DNA of 44,290 nucleotides, taken from contig JAISCA010000011.1 of the NCBI GenBank assembly GCA_031265875.1, positions 1 to 44,290 on the forward strand. Reading direction: 5' to 3'. Below, one piece after another: positions 19,601 through 26,290 of this stretch. This DNA comes from Propionibacteriaceae bacterium (GTDB lineage Bacteria; Actinomycetota; Actinomycetes; Propionibacteriales; Propionibacteriaceae). Numbering within the stretch: the stretch's first letter is position 1; each line of letters starts with the position of its first letter. Under the pieces are notes generated by a model that was given only the letters and a program-made list of their open reading frames with translations, was not told the DNA's origin and searched no databases. Made by a program: the position numbers and the translations under genes.

Positions 19601-19736
19601 TCGTCTTACCCGAGCCGGAGGGGCCCAGGATGGCTACGAACTCGTTGTCCCGGAAGGTGATCGAGACACCGTCCAAGGCGACCTGCTCCAGGCCGGCCGT
19701 GCGATAGGTCTTACGGGCGTTGATCAGTTGCAGCAT
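16617..19736 (-). CDS. MacB-like fused ABC transporter (ATPase plus FtsX-type permease)
   Basis: This 1039-residue protein joins an ABC ATPase to a MacB/FtsX-type permease. The ATPase (about 1-225) shows Walker A GPSGSGKTT (38-46), signature LSGGQ, and Walker B followed by LADEPTGALDSKTG. The first membrane helix (about 255-285) follows a basic linker. A very large extracytoplasmic part of nearly 600 residues comes next, and three membrane helices lie in the last 160 residues, where the FtsX domain ends SRRDPVEALRSE. Such proteins do not usually move substrate through the bilayer; they use mechanotransmission for peptides, lipoproteins or envelope signals. No partner lipoprotein or two-component system lies nearby. 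A bacitracin-sensor-like or export role cannot be decided. Confidence 0.88.
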   Translation of the reverse strand: MLQLINARKTYRTAGLEQVALDGVSITFRDNEFVAILGPSGSGKTTLLNLVGGLDQYDSGDLVIDHVSTRRYKDRDWDTYRNNRIGFVFQSYNLIPHQSVLTNVELALTLAGVDRPERRRRAVQALTEVGLADHMLKRPTQLSGGQMQRVAIARALINDPEILLADEPTGALDSKTGQQVMGLLSQIARDRLVIMVTHNPDLARAYATRIVNLHDGQVQADSDPYQTEAPPAGQTAKAVRKTSMSFFTAIALSLNNLLTKKGRTLMTAFAGSIGIVGIAAILALANGVNTYIRQVEEDTLTIYPLSIQSTGVDITSLMMANQAGGQPGSEDATEPTGQVRESRLLSRLFSRIGSNDLAALKTYLDQPDSGVAELVNSIQYTYSVSPQIYASDTSQAVRQVNPNNSFSALGFGSGSSTSSLLSMGFSTDVFHQLMDDTDLLADQYDVVAGDWPTAADECLLVLGSGGWVSDLLLYAMGLRDPAELDRMVNQMANNETVVVPQDRRTYSYEQLLDVTFKLVRPWDYYVWDPTYQIWTDLSRDQTHLKPLVESGTTLRVTGLASPKSDAQATSLSPGLYYTADLVRQLMAESAQTEIVRQQLADPGLNIFSGQRFVDEAAQSAPASLDLAGLIQVDQAALTQAFQFDTASVTAGLDFSRAIDPDAIMGQLPAVPAPDLSAMATSLDLELSEAEVEQLNQLVSQVMSDYATYSLLNGVTDPQAMIDGFPAWLESPEVSAQLMTELGQVTALQTVERQVSRALQGYVEAVMRSYMEAVLQAVQSQVANSMNRAMFQLQSNLSQAMRIDPAQFTDAFSLSMSQEELSGLMMSLLRNEDNSYDSNLSKLGYADLAKPSSIDIYPKDFEDKQAVLDILDAYNERMTQSGLTERVITYTDIVGALMSSVTDIVNMISYVLVAFVSISLVVSSIMIGVITYISVLERKKEIGILRALGARKRDIARVFNAETLIIGFVAGAMGIAATLLLTLPANAFVSGRFDIDRIAILPALPAAGLVAVSMGLTFLAGLIPSSAASRRDPVEALRSE

Positions 19737-19924
19737 GGTTCCAGTTCTCCGCTGGGGCCGGTTGACTCAGCCGGCCGGCCTCGATCCCAACGGTCCCGAG
19801 ACGGTGGACCAAGCGACAGAGGGGCTTCATCATTGCCTTCCAGGGTAGCGGCTGAGCGCCGGCCTCCGGGCCGGAAGACCAGACTGGTGGACAGGGGCGT
19901 ATTGTGACCGGTGCGAAGGAGACC

Positions 19925-20683
19925 ATGGAGACCGCGAATCTGCTCGATCTGCTACGTCAGATCCAGTCTGGCCGTCTGACCCCTGAGGAGGGGGCCCTAC
20001 GGCTACGCCAAGCCCCTTTCGAGGATCTGGGGTACGCCAAGATCGACCATCACCGTTGGCTGCGCCAAAGCGCGGGCGAGGTCATCTTCGGTCTGGGCAA
20101 GACCAGCCCCCAACTGATCGGTCTGGTCGAACGGATGGCGGTCGCCGGCAGCCGCAACATCATCATCACCCGTTTGCCGGCCGACCGGGCCGACGACCTG
20201 GTGGCGGCTGGAATCCCTTTGACTTACCACGAGTCGGCCCGGCTGGGCCTGGCCTGGGCCGACCCAGTGCCTCAGACCGGCGCCGTAGTGGTGGCCAGCG
20301 CCGGCACCTCCGACTTGCCGGTGGCCGAAGAGGCGGCCTTGACAGCCGAGATCCTGGGCTCCCAGGTGACCCGGTTGTACGACGTCGGCGTGGCCGGCCT
20401 GCATCGGCTGCTGGCTCAACAGGAGGCCTTGATCCAGGCCCGCGCCATCGTGGCCGTGGCTGGCATGGAGGGAGCGCTGCCCTCGGTCATCGCCGGTTTG
20501 GTGGCCTGCCCGGTCGTGGCGGTGCCGACTTCGATCGGCTACGGAGCTAGTTGGGGCGGCCTGTCCGCCCTCCTGGCCATGCTGAACTCCTGCGCCAATG
20601 GTGTCTCCGTGGTCAACATCGACAACGGCTTCGGGGCTGGTTGGATCGCCCACAGCGTCAATCGAACGGAGAGCCCGAGATGA
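19925..20683 (+). CDS. larB: Nickel-pincer cofactor biosynthesis protein LarB
   Basis: LarB carboxylates nicotinic acid adenine dinucleotide at C5 and hydrolyses it, giving pyridinium-3,5-biscarboxylic acid mononucleotide, the first step toward the nickel-pincer nucleotide. The protein has about 252 residues with an N-terminal helical part (LLDLLRQIQSGRLTPEEGALRL) and a C-terminal PurE-like domain. That domain contains VVVASAGTSDLPVAEEAA, VAVAGMEGALPSVIAGLV and VVAVPTSIGYGASWGG, characteristic LarB blocks. The ATG at 19925 follows AAGGAG and is preferred over a GTG 21 bp upstream. The stop overlaps the larC start by 4 bp. It is divergent from the fused ABC gene across about 190 bp. Confidence 0.93.
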   Translation: METANLLDLLRQIQSGRLTPEEGALRLRQAPFEDLGYAKIDHHRWLRQSAGEVIFGLGKTSPQLIGLVERMAVAGSRNIIITRLPADRADDLVAAGIPLTYHESARLGLAWADPVPQTGAVVVASAGTSDLPVAEEAALTAEILGSQVTRLYDVGVAGLHRLLAQQEALIQARAIVAVAGMEGALPSVIAGLVACPVVAVPTSIGYGASWGGLSALLAMLNSCANGVSVVNIDNGFGAGWIAHSVNRTESPR

Positions 20684-21906
20684 CGATCCTCTATCTGGAG
20701 TGTGCCATGGGAGCGGCCGGCGACATGCTGATGGCCGCCCTGTTGGAATTGGTCGATGACCGGGACGACTGTCTGGCCCAACTCAATGGACTGGGTCTGG
20801 AACGGGTCCGGATCCAAGCCCGTCCGGGTCGCCGAGGGGCCATCGGCGGCACTGTGGTCGATGTCTGGGTGGACGATCTGATGGAGACCGTCCACCACCA
20901 TGGGCGGGCCGAAACGGGCCAAGACCATGTCCACCAGCACTTGGACCACGACCACACCAGTTTGGCCGAGGTGTTGGCCCGGTTGGACGATTTGCCCTTG
21001 TCGGATCGGGTCCAAGGCGACGCCCGGGCCGTCTATAGCCTGATCGCCCAGGCCGAGGCCAAGGTCCACGGCCGCCCGGCTGGTCAGGTTCATTTCCACG
21101 AGGTCGGCCACCTCGACGCCCTGGCCGACGTGGTCGGGGTCTGTCTCCTGCTGGAGCGGCTCGACCCAGATCAGATCGTGGTCTCCCCCATCCACTTGGG
21201 GCGTGGTTTCGTGACCTGTGCCCACGGCGTCCTACCGGTGCCGGCACCGGCCACGGCCGAATTGCTGCGCGGCCTGCCGACCTGGGCCGGACCGGTCGAA
21301 GGCGAGCTCTGCACCCCGACTGGAGCGGCTCTGCTGAAACATTTCGCCACCGGCTGCGGGCCTCAGCCGACCATGACAGTGGACCGGATCGGCTACGGAC
21401 TGGGCCACAAAGACTTCGACCGCCCCAATTGCTTGCGCGCTTTCTGGGGCGAGGCCGCCGGCCAGGCCGGTCAACTGGTGGCCGAGCTGCGTTGCAACTT
21501 GGACGATATGACCGGCGAGGCCCTGGCCTACGCCTGCGACCAGTTGCGCCGAGCCGGAGCGCTCGAGGTCTTCCTGACTCCGGTGCTGATGAAGAAGGGC
21601 CGCCCCGGCCATTTGCTGACCTGTCTGTGCGACCTGGACCAGGCCGACCAGATGACAGACCTGATGCTGCGTCACACCACCACCTTCGGCGTCCGGCGGA
21701 GCGACTGTCCCCGGACCGTCTTGCAGCGTCAGACCAGCCTCCAGAGCACCGTCTATGGCGACATCAGGGTCAAGACCGGTCACGCTCCGGGGCTGGTCAA
21801 AGCCAAGGCTGAGCACGACGACCTGGCCCAGGCGGCTGAACGGGCCGGACTGCCGCTGTCTCAGATCGCCGCCGCCGTGGCTCTACCGACCGGCCCGGAG
21901 GACTGA
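20680..21906 (+). CDS. larC: Nickel insertion protein LarC
   Basis: LarC is the CTP-dependent cyclometallase that inserts nickel into the sulfur-containing pincer nucleotide. The 408-residue protein starts MTILYLECAMGAAGDMLMA, the hallmark N-terminus (AAGDM). A histidine-rich stretch from about residue 71 to 92 (HHHGRAETGQDHVHQHLDHD) is a likely nickel reservoir or delivery segment. The C-terminal half contains LRCNLDDMTGEALAYACDQL, the conserved LDDMTGE block, and TPVLMKKGRPGHLLTCLC. In the lactobacilli where it was first described, LarC is made by programmed frameshifting; here it is one unbroken frame. Its ATGA overlap with larB and 2-bp gap to larE point to one operon. Confidence 0.94.
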   Translation: MTILYLECAMGAAGDMLMAALLELVDDRDDCLAQLNGLGLERVRIQARPGRRGAIGGTVVDVWVDDLMETVHHHGRAETGQDHVHQHLDHDHTSLAEVLARLDDLPLSDRVQGDARAVYSLIAQAEAKVHGRPAGQVHFHEVGHLDALADVVGVCLLLERLDPDQIVVSPIHLGRGFVTCAHGVLPVPAPATAELLRGLPTWAGPVEGELCTPTGAALLKHFATGCGPQPTMTVDRIGYGLGHKDFDRPNCLRAFWGEAAGQAGQLVAELRCNLDDMTGEALAYACDQLRRAGALEVFLTPVLMKKGRPGHLLTCLCDLDQADQMTDLMLRHTTTFGVRRSDCPRTVLQRQTSLQSTVYGDIRVKTGHAPGLVKAKAEHDDLAQAAERAGLPLSQIAAAVALPTGPED

Positions 21907-21908
21907 CC

Positions 21909-22760
21909 GTGACCGCGACGACCGACCTGAGCCACGAGCTCCAGCTCCGCTACGACCGCCTGCGTCAGATCGTGAGCGAGCTGGAATCGGTGGCGGTGGC
22001 CTTCTCCGGCGGTGTCGATTCGACCTTCTTGCTGCGGGTCTGCCATGACCAACTGGGCCAGCAGGCGGTGGCTGTCACCACCCGCTCCCGTTCTTTCCCG
22101 GCCCGCGAGGTGGCGGCCGCCGCCGACTACTGCCGTCAAGCCGGCATCCGGCACATCGTGTCCGAGTTCGAGGAATTAGCCATCGTCGGCTTCGCCGACA
22201 ACCCGACCAACCGCTGTTACCTCTGCAAGACCAACCTGCTCAGCCACGTCCGCCGGATCGCCCGGCGCGAGGGCCTGGCTCAGGTGGCGGAGGGCTCCAA
22301 CCTGGACGACAACGGCGACTATCGTCCCGGTTTGACCGCCGTGGCTGAACAGGGGGTGCGCAGTCCCCTGCGCGAAGCCGGTCTGACCAAGGCCGACATC
22401 CGGCAGCTGTCGCGTCGACTCGGACTGCCCACCTGGGACAAGCCCTCATTCGCCTGCCTGGCCTCGCGCATCCCCTACGGCGACACCATCACGGCCCAAC
22501 GTTTGGAGATGATCGATCAGGCCGAACAGTTCCTATTCGACCTCGGGCTGAAGCAGGTCCGAGTCCGTTTGCACGGCCGCCTGGCCCGGATCGAGACCGA
22601 CGCCGAGGGCTTCGAGCGCTTGACTGGGGACAAAGCCGTCCGCCCGCAGGTCTATCAGGCCCTGCGCCGACTCGGTTTCACCTATGTCACGCTCGACCTG
22701 CTGGGCTATCGCAGCGGCAGTCTGAACGAGACTCTGGGAACGGATTCAACCATCGAGTGA
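21909..22760 (+). CDS. larE: Sulfur transferase LarE
   Basis: LarE is a PP-loop ATP pyrophosphatase that adenylates the pincer precursor and adds the two sulfur atoms. The PP-loop is SGGVDS (33-38). Three conserved-looking cysteines are C103 and C106 (NRCYLCKTN) and C183 (KPSFACLASRIPYG). A CxxC plus distant C is the pattern of the [4Fe-4S]-type LarE, which passes sulfide from the cluster. The other type sacrifices one cysteine. The assignment to the cluster type is inferred. The start is GTG, 2 bp after the larC stop. The 283-residue length is normal. No LarA racemase lies in this window. Confidence 0.94.
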   Translation: MTATTDLSHELQLRYDRLRQIVSELESVAVAFSGGVDSTFLLRVCHDQLGQQAVAVTTRSRSFPAREVAAAADYCRQAGIRHIVSEFEELAIVGFADNPTNRCYLCKTNLLSHVRRIARREGLAQVAEGSNLDDNGDYRPGLTAVAEQGVRSPLREAGLTKADIRQLSRRLGLPTWDKPSFACLASRIPYGDTITAQRLEMIDQAEQFLFDLGLKQVRVRLHGRLARIETDAEGFERLTGDKAVRPQVYQALRRLGFTYVTLDLLGYRSGSLNETLGTDSTIE

Positions 22761-22805
22761 GCCCGCTGGACCGAAGTGGGTTGAACTCAGTGGGAACGAG
22801 TCCGA

Positions 22806-23105
22806 TCAGGACCGCACCGGGGCCGGACGCCGCTTCCGGACCAAGACGACGGCCCAAGCGACCAGTCCCAACCCCAGCACGGCCGCCCCCAGCAGAGCGT
22901 CGTCGGCCATGACGGCCCGGTCGGACAACTCGATGAAGCTCTCGCCGGCGGTCAGGGCGGCCAAACCGTCGACGCACCACATCAAGGCCGCGCCACTGTA
23001 GATCAAGGCCAAGACGCCGAGGTGAAGGCGCTGCGCCCGGTCGGGCTGGCCGAAGCGCCAGGCGATCACGAGCAGAGCGGCCAAACCGGTGATGACCAGC
23101 GTCAT
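22806..23105 (-). CDS. Small membrane protein, unrecognised
   Basis: This 99-residue protein has three hydrophobic segments (about 2-17, 26-48 and 68-88) and a basic tail (VRKRRPAPVRS). The middle segment contains LIYSGAALMWCVDGLAALTAG, followed by an acidic soluble patch. It is encoded 3 bp after a second small membrane protein in the same direction, so the two are almost certainly co-expressed and may form a complex. I do not recognise the family. It is convergent with the lar operon with a 45-bp gap. Confidence 0.65.
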   Translation of the reverse strand: MTLVITGLAALLVIAWRFGQPDRAQRLHLGVLALIYSGAALMWCVDGLAALTAGESFIELSDRAVMADDALLGAAVLGLGLVAWAVVLVRKRRPAPVRS

Positions 23106-23108
23106 GGT

Positions 23109-23486
23109 TCAGACCTTCGATCCGGCCAGGACCCGGCGCACGGCCGGCACTCGGTCGGCCACCAGCACCATGACCAGCCAAGCCATCGTCACCAGCAAGG
23201 CCATGCCGACGCCGACGGTGCCCATCTCGCGTAACATGACGGTGGTCTCCTGGGCGTCGCCCAAGGCGGTCAGGAAGGGCGGCTGGAGGGAGACCTCACC
23301 GTGCCAGAGGTGCTCCAGGGCCAGCAGGATGGCGCCGCCCCAGAGCAGACCGGACAGCCAAGACAACTTAGTCCGCCAGGGCAGTCTGTCCTCTAGGCCA
23401 GGCCCGGTCGGCTGATCCTTGCCCAAACGATGCTCGATGATGGTGGCGACAATCGCCTCGCCGGCGGGGACCAAGAAACACGCCAT
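23109..23486 (-). CDS. Conserved small membrane protein, unrecognised
   Basis: This 125-residue protein starts MACFLVPAGEAIVATIIEHR, a hydrophobic N-terminus with conserved-looking Cys, Pro and Glu. It has two further membrane segments (about 43-60 and 90-112). The segment ILLALEHLWHGEVSLQPPFL carries Glu, two His and Trp, which is suggestive of a metal or heme site but unproven. GGAAGG lies upstream of the ATG at 23486. It is the first of a two-gene unit with the 99-residue protein. Its position beside the nickel-cofactor operon may be coincidental. Confidence 0.7.
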   Translation of the reverse strand: MACFLVPAGEAIVATIIEHRLGKDQPTGPGLEDRLPWRTKLSWLSGLLWGGAILLALEHLWHGEVSLQPPFLTALGDAQETTVMLREMGTVGVGMALLVTMAWLVMVLVADRVPAVRRVLAGSKV

Positions 23487-23644
23487 CGGTCCACCTTCCT
23501 TCCTGCTTCGCGCGATGCCAGTCCGGACGAAACCTGCCGGCCAGACTGGACGAGCGCCATGCTACTCGCGACCGCTCCGGTTCCGCCGCCAGGCCCTGAC
23601 CGTAGACACCTGATCGGTCAGACTCAGCCGACCGGCGCAGGGCA

Positions 23645-24217
23645 CTAGGCCAACTCGGCCATGAGGTCGCCGATCCGCTGACGCAGCAGCTGATTGGCCT
23701 GCCCTAGATCGTCCGTCGCCGCCACGGTCCAGGGCTGGCCGAATTTGATGGTCAGACTACGACCTCGGAAGGCGTAGCGCCCGGCGATGGCGTAAGGCAC
23801 GATAGGACAACCAGTCTTCTGGGCCATCGAGACAGCTCCGAATTTGAAGGGCAGCAGGAGCTGATCGGTCTTATTGCGGTGCCCCTCCGGCGACACCCCG
23901 ATCAAAGCGCCTTGGCGCAGCCGTTCCACGGCGGTGGCGGTGGCCTGTTTGTTCTGGTTCCGGCTGTAGTCGACTGGGATGGTGCCGACGGCGCGGAAAA
24001 GCCAACCGAAAGGCCCTTCGTGCAGGCTCTGCTTGGCCAAGCTGAGGATCGGCCGATCGGTGCAACTGTCCACCAGGATCGGGTCCAAGGCGTGGAAGTG
24101 GTTGCCGGCTAGAACCGCCGGGCCGCTGGCCGGGATCTGCTCGGCGTCGATGACCCGGGCCCCGAAGAACCACTGAAAGGGGCGGCGTAGAAGGTGCAAA
24201 GTCGAATAGATGAACAT
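23645..24217 (-). CDS. 1-acyl-sn-glycerol-3-phosphate acyltransferase family protein (PlsC-type)
   Basis: This acyltransferase of about 190 residues belongs to the PlsC superfamily, which transfers fatty acyl groups to lysophospholipid-type acceptors at the inner membrane face. The catalytic HX4D motif is NHFHALDP and the acceptor-binding motif appears as PEGHR, where EGTR is usual. GTIPVDYSRNQ and GCPIVPYAIAGRYAF are further family blocks. The ATG at 24217 has GGAGG upstream and begins MFIYSTLHLLRRPF, the usual membrane-facing N-terminus; a longer start lacks such support. At 190 residues it is compact. The acyl acceptor is not identifiable. Confidence 0.85.
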   Translation of the reverse strand: MFIYSTLHLLRRPFQWFFGARVIDAEQIPASGPAVLAGNHFHALDPILVDSCTDRPILSLAKQSLHEGPFGWLFRAVGTIPVDYSRNQNKQATATAVERLRQGALIGVSPEGHRNKTDQLLLPFKFGAVSMAQKTGCPIVPYAIAGRYAFRGRSLTIKFGQPWTVAATDDLGQANQLLRQRIGDLMAELA

Positions 24218-24337
24218 GGCCCTCCGTCGCTGGCTCGGCCCGAGCCACCGCCAGGAACATAGCACGCTCTCGTGGCGCCGGTGGGCGGCCCGGCCCGTGT
24301 CATTTGGATCGGCTCACTCGACCGTTAGGCTGACCTC

Positions 24338-24781
24338 ATGCCGGTGGAGTCGGTGGAGTCTTGGGCCACCTCTCAGGTCACGCGCAAATCGATGCGATCG
24401 AACAAGAGCCGTGACACCAAGCCCGAGCTGGCCTTACGCCGGGAACTGCACCGGCGCGGTTTGCGTTACCGAGTCGGCCTGGCCCCATTGAGCGGAGTCC
24501 GCCGCACGGTCGACGTCGCCTTCCCCCGGCTCAAGATCGCCGTCCTGGTGGACGGCTGTTTCTGGCACGGCTGCGACCAGCACCACCGCCTGCCCAAGAG
24601 CCACACCGACTATTGGCAGGCCAAGCTGGAACGCAATATGGCCCGTGACCGCTCCACCACCTCCTTATTGGAGGAAGCCGGTTGGCGGGTCATCCGGTTG
24701 TGGGAGCACGAGGAGACCCAGGCCATGGCCGACCTAGTGCAGCGAGCCGTGGCCGAGGCCAGCGGGGCCGAGAGCGGCTAG
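24338..24781 (+). CDS. vsr: Very short patch repair endonuclease (Vsr)
   Basis: This 147-residue nuclease nicks beside T:G mismatches that arise by deamination of 5-methylcytosine. The core motif is VDVAFPRLKIAVLVDGCFWHGC, with the catalytic Asp and the FWHGC zinc-site cysteine, followed by HH and later GWRVIRLWEHEE. In the best-known Vsr the last segment reads WEC; here WEH would supply a histidine. The N-terminus MRSNKSRDTKPELALRREL is canonical. Vsr normally accompanies a cytosine-5 methyltransferase, but none is encoded in this window. Restriction-related DNA in the form of an Mrr remnant lies about 1.1 kb downstream. Confidence 0.92.
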   Translation: MPVESVESWATSQVTRKSMRSNKSRDTKPELALRRELHRRGLRYRVGLAPLSGVRRTVDVAFPRLKIAVLVDGCFWHGCDQHHRLPKSHTDYWQAKLERNMARDRSTTSLLEEAGWRVIRLWEHEETQAMADLVQRAVAEASGAESG

Positions 24782-24824
24782 CGCCGGAGAGGCGTCGAAC
24801 GGGCGTTGACGGCGCTTGCGCACA

Positions 24825-24860
24825 TTATCGCTGATCGATATCTTTATCGAAGATCGATAA
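24825..24860. promoter_or_regulatory. Double operator upstream of DUF2975/XRE genes
   Basis: Two 16-bp copies of TTATCG-NN-GATCGATA stand at 24825-24840 and 24844-24859, 19 bp apart. The second is itself the inverted repeat TTATCG-N5-CGATAA. They lie just ahead of the AAGGAGG at about 24880 that serves the DUF2975 gene. This is probably the autoregulatory site of the XRE-type protein encoded second in the operon. Confidence 0.7.
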
Positions 24861-24890
24861 TAATACGACGGTCGGACCAAGGAGGCTCCT

Positions 24891-25640
24891 ATGGCTGTCA
24901 TCAACGTCGCCTTCTGGCTCGCCATCGTCGCCTCGATCGCCCTGGTGACGGTCATCTTGCTGGTGGCGCGGGCGTACACCAGCCTGCTCCCCTTGATCAC
25001 CAGCTTCGTGGCCGGGGCCACGGCCATCCTCGGATCGGTGGTGACTGTGGTCGGGATCGTCACCCGGCTGACCGCGGACCGCTTAACCGTCACTGTTCCG
25101 ATCGACCCGATGGGAATCCGGCTGACCCCCGGTTTCGCGATCGAGCCACCGGCGACCGCGACCATCGTCGCCGGTGGTTTCAACCAAGTCATCGTCGAAG
25201 CTGAAGGGATCGGCCTGAGCGCCCGCTGGGCCTACGCCGCCAGCGCTCTGCTGTCTGGTGTGACCCTGGTCGGGGTCGCTGTCGTCGTTTGGCGGCTGGC
25301 TCGGGCCACTCGCAGCGGCGACCCTTTCCGGCTCTCGAGCAAGGCTCTGACCTGGGCCGCCCTGATCGTGGCCGGCGGCGGCATCCTGGCCTCCGTCGCC
25401 GCCGACCTAGCGAATATGCTGGCCTCGCGCGACCTGTTCCAGTCCACCGGCTGGATGGCCCGCGATGTGCCGTCGTTGGCCGATGATCTGACTCCAGCCG
25501 ACTTCGGCTGGCCCGAGCCGGTCGGGTTCGCCCTCTCCATCCCGTTCTGGCCCCTGGCCGCCGGGCTGGTGTTGGCCTTGCTGGCGGGTGTGTTCCGCTA
25601 TGGCGCCCAACTCCGCCGTGAGACCGAGGGGCTGATCTGA
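24891..25640 (+). CDS. DUF2975-type membrane protein
   Basis: This 249-residue protein has four membrane segments: about 3-25, 32-57, 105-127 and 143-170. A final pair at the C-terminus (around 210-240) may add one or two more. The architecture and the XRE regulator encoded 1 bp downstream match DUF2975 family loci. Between segments two and three lies a predicted extracytoplasmic beta-rich stretch (DRLTVTVPIDPMGIRLTP). AAGGAGG precedes the ATG. The function is unestablished; these pairs are often thought to sense or respond to membrane stress. Autoregulation through the upstream double operator is likely. Confidence 0.75.
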   Translation: MAVINVAFWLAIVASIALVTVILLVARAYTSLLPLITSFVAGATAILGSVVTVVGIVTRLTADRLTVTVPIDPMGIRLTPGFAIEPPATATIVAGGFNQVIVEAEGIGLSARWAYAASALLSGVTLVGVAVVVWRLARATRSGDPFRLSSKALTWAALIVAGGGILASVAADLANMLASRDLFQSTGWMARDVPSLADDLTPADFGWPEPVGFALSIPFWPLAAGLVLALLAGVFRYGAQLRRETEGLI

Positions 25641-25641
25641 C

Positions 25642-25890
25642 ATGCCAGCCGACGACGAGAGTCGTATCCACTGTCGGCTGGACGAATTATTGGCCCAACG
25701 CGGTATGACCCTGACCCGCTTGGCCCAAGTGGTCGGGGTCAGCCTGGTGAACCTATCGGTGCTGAAGAACGACCGGGCCCGGGCCGTCCGCTTCGCCACC
25801 TTGACCGCGATCTGCGACGCCCTCGACTGCGCGGTCGGTGACCTGCTCGTCATGGTCCCGCCGCCTGGAAAGCTGGAGCGCAGCCACTGA
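25642..25890 (+). CDS. XRE-family helix-turn-helix regulator
   Basis: This 82-residue Cro/CI-type DNA-binding protein is almost entirely one HTH domain. MTLTRLAQVVGVSLVNLSVLKN spans helices 2 and 3, and LTAICDALDCAVGDLLVMVPP is the family's closing helix. It resembles the small YozG-like regulators that accompany DUF2975 proteins. It is coupled to the membrane protein gene with a 1-bp gap. The TTATCG/CGATAA repeats upstream of the operon are its probable target. Confidence 0.9.
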   Translation: MPADDESRIHCRLDELLAQRGMTLTRLAQVVGVSLVNLSVLKNDRARAVRFATLTAICDALDCAVGDLLVMVPPPGKLERSH

Positions 25891-25916
25891 GACCAAACTG
25901 GTCGACGAGCCATCAT

Positions 25917-26102
25917 TCGCTAACTGGAACATTCACCGCAGCGGCTAAAGCGGAGGCCAATCGCGACGGCGCACCACCAATAGATCTGATTGATGGGGAG
26001 CGACTGGCTGCACTGCTCAAGGAATATCGAATCGGGGTCACAGTGACGATCCGATCAGTCGAGGATGTCTACGTGAAGCCTGGCTACTTCGACGAGTTCT
26101 GA
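25917..26102 (+). pseudogene. C-terminal remnant of an Mrr-type restriction endonuclease
   Basis: The plus-strand frame ending at the TGA at 26100-26102 encodes about 61 residues matching the C-terminus of Mrr-like enzymes. Residues read TGTFTAAAKAEANRDG, then APPIDLIDGERLAALLKEY, then VKPGYFDEF. Mrr enzymes cleave modified DNA and carry their catalytic D-QxK core ahead of the 'IDLIDGE.L..LL' block. That core is absent here, and there is no start codon or ribosome site. The sequence directly upstream is the XRE gene. The fragment is therefore a decayed gene, probably truncated when the DUF2975/XRE pair or other DNA was inserted. Confidence 0.8.
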
Positions 26103-26183
26103 GACTTGCGCCGATGATGTCTGCGGGATACCCCGGTTCAGCGGTGTTTTGATCGACGCTGAGCAGGAGTTGGTGAGCGCCTA

Positions 26184-26213
26184 TTAGGTAAGGTTAGCCT
26201 TACCTTGCTAAGG
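26184..26213. promoter_or_regulatory. DtxR/IdeR-type iron box
   Basis: AGGTAAGGTTAGCCTTACCT (26186-26205) has perfect 8-bp arms around TTAG and closely matches the DtxR/IdeR consensus TTAGGTTAGSCTAACCTAA. It lies 86 bp before the first ABC transporter start. A bound Fe2+-loaded repressor here would silence the whole downstream operon under iron sufficiency. The regulator itself is not in the window. Confidence 0.88.
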
Positions 26214-26290
26214 TGCTGGAGTCGCGTCTGCCAGGCGCCGGAAACCGAAGACGGCCGGGCGGACGGCGCCTTCGCGGATACGAGGTGATC

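Noticed and set aside
20680-21906. Frameshifted larC as in lactobacilli
   Set aside because: Both halves are in one continuous frame here, with no slippery break seen.
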